Source: Luscinia megarhynchos
Lineage: Eukaryota; Chordata; Aves; Passeriformes; Turdidae
Assembly (NCBI GenBank): GCA_034336665.1
Contig: JAPFBE010000002.1
Coordinates: forward strand, 79,118,905-79,182,904
DNA length: 64,000 nt
Direction of reading: 5' to 3'
The notes beneath the pieces were generated by a model. The model ran no database searches, was not told the DNA's origin, and worked only from the letters and a program-made list of their open reading frames with translations. Made by a program: the position numbers and the translations under genes. Of this stretch, positions 61,619 through 64,000 are shown in pieces; position 1 is the first letter of the stretch, and every line of letters begins with the position of its first letter.

Positions 61619-64000
61619 AGTGTGGGTGCCAGAAAGAAAAATAGGAGTGAGGCTCCAGGTATAGATCTAGATGGTTCAAGAAGAGATGCTCTAAAATGGT
61701 CTCCCAGCAGTAAAATCCTCTGTGCATTGACTGAGGGTAAAGTGTCCTAATGAGGCATAAGGCAGCAAACAGACATGTAGGGAAGAAAAGCTGCTGTACA
61801 TTCCAAGGGAAACAATTAGCAGAGGTCCTTACTGCAGCCAGAAAGAAGAAATTAATCTTTCTGGTATCTGTGTTTAGTTATCTGGGCAAGATGGAAAAAG
61901 ATGGAAATATTCAAAAAGGCAACTTTGGATGAAAATGTATCTGGAAATCCACTTTCCCTGGCTGCACTGGAGATGAATTATAATTGCAAAATGTGTATTT
62001 TTGTGGTTTACTCCTTGGCCTCTTTGAGAATAATTCAAAAACTAAATGCTCTGTAATTTCTAAAGAAGAAGACACAAGCAAAAGATGTTTATAAAAATTT
62101 ACTGTGTTGTTTTTTCCACAGTGACCTTGGGCTGAAATGGTCAATGACATTGTATAAATATTTGTTTGTCGGATTAAAATCTTCATCTGATTTGCAGCCT
62201 CATCTGGTAGGAGAGGATAGGGAGTCTCAGCAGGCTCTCCAGCACCATTCTCCCAGGGAACAAAGCCCTTTGTTCTTCAGGGATTTTTCATTAGCAGGTA
62301 CTGATGGCTGGCTGTATTCACCAGTCAAAGATGAGAGAAGATTTTATTGTGGAGCTGGAGTCCCCTGCGAGCGTGTGTGGGAGCCTGGGCCAGGCTGAGG
62401 CAGCCAAGAGGGAGGCAAAGGCTTCATGTGTCTCAGTGTCCACGTGCACAGCTGTGACCAGCTTTGCCAAAATCTTTGCTCATGAGCGTGCTAGAGAGAG
62501 CACACACAAGGCAAGCCTGATGTTCCTGAGCTGCCACTGCCATCTCTCATGGCAAAGGTGCAGTTGTCACCATTTGAGTATTTCCTGGTTTGCTTCCCAG
62601 GGTATGCTACCATCTTCCTAAGGAACAGGCAACTGCCCAGTTCTGCTCTGCCTGTGTGATTGAAGCTTAAAAATGGAGAGGGCACAGCCTGGCATGGAGA
62701 GCCCTCTCTGAGAGTATCTGTGTGCAGGAGTGCTTAGATTACATCTTCAGCAATCATTCCCCACTTATCTGGGAAAATAGAAACCTTTGGCAAGTGTTTA
62801 TGAAAGCAAATAAAGAAGCTAAATTATACTTAAGCAAAGTGGCTTTAAGTGTGGTGACAGAACTGGAAGGGACATTACTGGCTTACTAAATTGAGTCTCT
62901 TCAAGGTCACTGGCAACTGCTTGTTATAATTCCTTTCTCAGTTTATGAAGTTTAGTTTTGAAAGGCTACATTTATAATCCTCCTCTATGCCTGCTAGAAG
63001 TGCTTTTCAGAGCCTCTCTGCTCATAGCATGAGCAACAGTTGTGCTCTCTAGGATTTTTCAAGCACTGCTAAGGAGTTATTTGAAAGATGGTTATTTTAA
63101 ATATATTTTCTTACTTGAACAGATTATATTTCCTCCTGTTCTTCATGTAAGATTCCCCAATGATTTTGGCTTCACTTCTGTAAAGATAACAGAATTGAGT
63201 TATTTTAGGCTGGACATAATCTTTCCTCTTTGAAGGAATTCCTTCCCACTGCAGAAGAGACTTGCTCCCCTTGCTGTACTGGCTAGCAGTCGTGCCAGCT
63301 GCAATTTCCCCTGGAAACAAAACCACACAAAATCTTCTACCTCTGTAAGGAAACTTTCTTTGCTTATTTCTAGCATGGGAGATACCTTTGACTTACAACC
63401 AGGGATTGAAATGGTTGTTTAAGACGGCTGTGATGCAGTGAGGCTGGCTCTCAGGAGGGTCTGGAGGATGAGGGGATGCTCAAGGTGTTCTGTATGTGCT
63501 GTTTGGAAGGGGCTCCATTCCTTGTACCATCTCACCCACGAATCTAGGAAAGGGCTGCTGAAACAGTGCTACTGCTTCAGACTGAATTTAGCTCTGATTT
63601 GTATGCAGAATTCACTAGTTTGCCTAGCTAAAATGACTTCTTGGTAAATATTTCAAGGACTAGATCACAATGGAAAGCTAAAGGCATATTTGAGTTTATA
63701 AAGCTGCACAATTTTCCATCACTTAATGAGTATCTTCTTTATCTCACAACTTTTGTTGTTCATCAATTCATGACATTATTTACTGGAAAGTAATGGCACC
63801 ATTTACCAGAAAGCAAGTTTAATCTGCTACTCAGGGTTTCCATCCATTTTATAAAATTGACCTTTAGTCTTTAGCATTGTGTCTTTCATGAAGTCTTGCC
63901 AGAGGAACAAGGAATCTATCTCATCAGACAGCTGTGAGGCATCTGATAAAAATAAAGGGTGGTACTATCACCACCATCACATTCAGTGATAAATGAGTCC
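61619..64000. other. Unique DNA to the window end
   Basis: The longest frame is 105 codons (62304-62621, plus) and is unrecognised. Text near 62855-62915 only loosely resembles a CR1 end and was not called. Confidence 0.45.

Noticed and set aside
62855..62930. Possible CR1 3' end (GACAGAACTGGAAGGGACAT)
   Set aside because: It has one short similar word, no octamer, and no continuation of the CR1 3' UTR.

Overview
The window looks like non-coding nuclear DNA from a bird, most likely a songbird. The main evidence is repeat content. At least ten fragments of CR1, the dominant avian LINE, are present, and five of them end in the ATTCTRTG-type octamer tail typical of avian CR1. Two solo retroviral LTRs resemble long LTR families I associate with passerine genomes. 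The passerine call rests on recognition from memory and is less certain than the bird call. There is no operon, tRNA, rRNA, CRISPR array or prokaryotic gene organisation. I found no open reading frame that I can defend as a cellular gene. The longest frames (about 200 codons) are unrecognised, antisense to CR1, or products of low-complexity DNA. The window could be intergenic or lie inside a long intron.

Layout. 1-6.66 kb: AT-rich unique DNA with a GC-richer patch at about 2.6-4.3 kb that includes a small CpG cluster. 6.66-7.9 kb: two old CR1 endonuclease-region fragments in opposite orientation, the second followed by a CR1 3' end. 8.72-10.04 kb: a minus-strand solo LTR with perfect 5-bp flanking repeats and a CpG-rich internal repeat. 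10.5 kb: a short CR1 reverse-transcriptase relic. 14.3-16.6 kb: three CR1 3'-end fragments. 16.6-22.07 kb: unique DNA. 22.07-23.19 kb: a plus-strand solo LTR. 26.94-27.23 kb: a 286-nt uninterrupted pyrimidine tract built of CTTT and CTCTTTCT blocks. 28.5-28.9 kb: two TG microsatellites. 30.4 kb: a CR1 3' end. 30.5-48.6 kb: mostly unique DNA, broken by a T27 run, a 7-bp minisatellite and an AT-rich simple-sequence patch. 48.66-53.81 kb: three CR1 copies in the same (plus) orientation. 53.8-64 kb: unique DNA with a small hairpin and a CA repeat.

Nothing here works as a gene system. The history that can be read is repeated CR1 insertion, two LTR retrovirus insertions each reduced to one LTR, and local expansion of simple repeats. 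I did not find a new biological system. The most notable features are the long mirror-symmetric pyrimidine tract, the CpG-rich repeat inside the first LTR, and the rearranged CR1 block at 6.7-7.9 kb.
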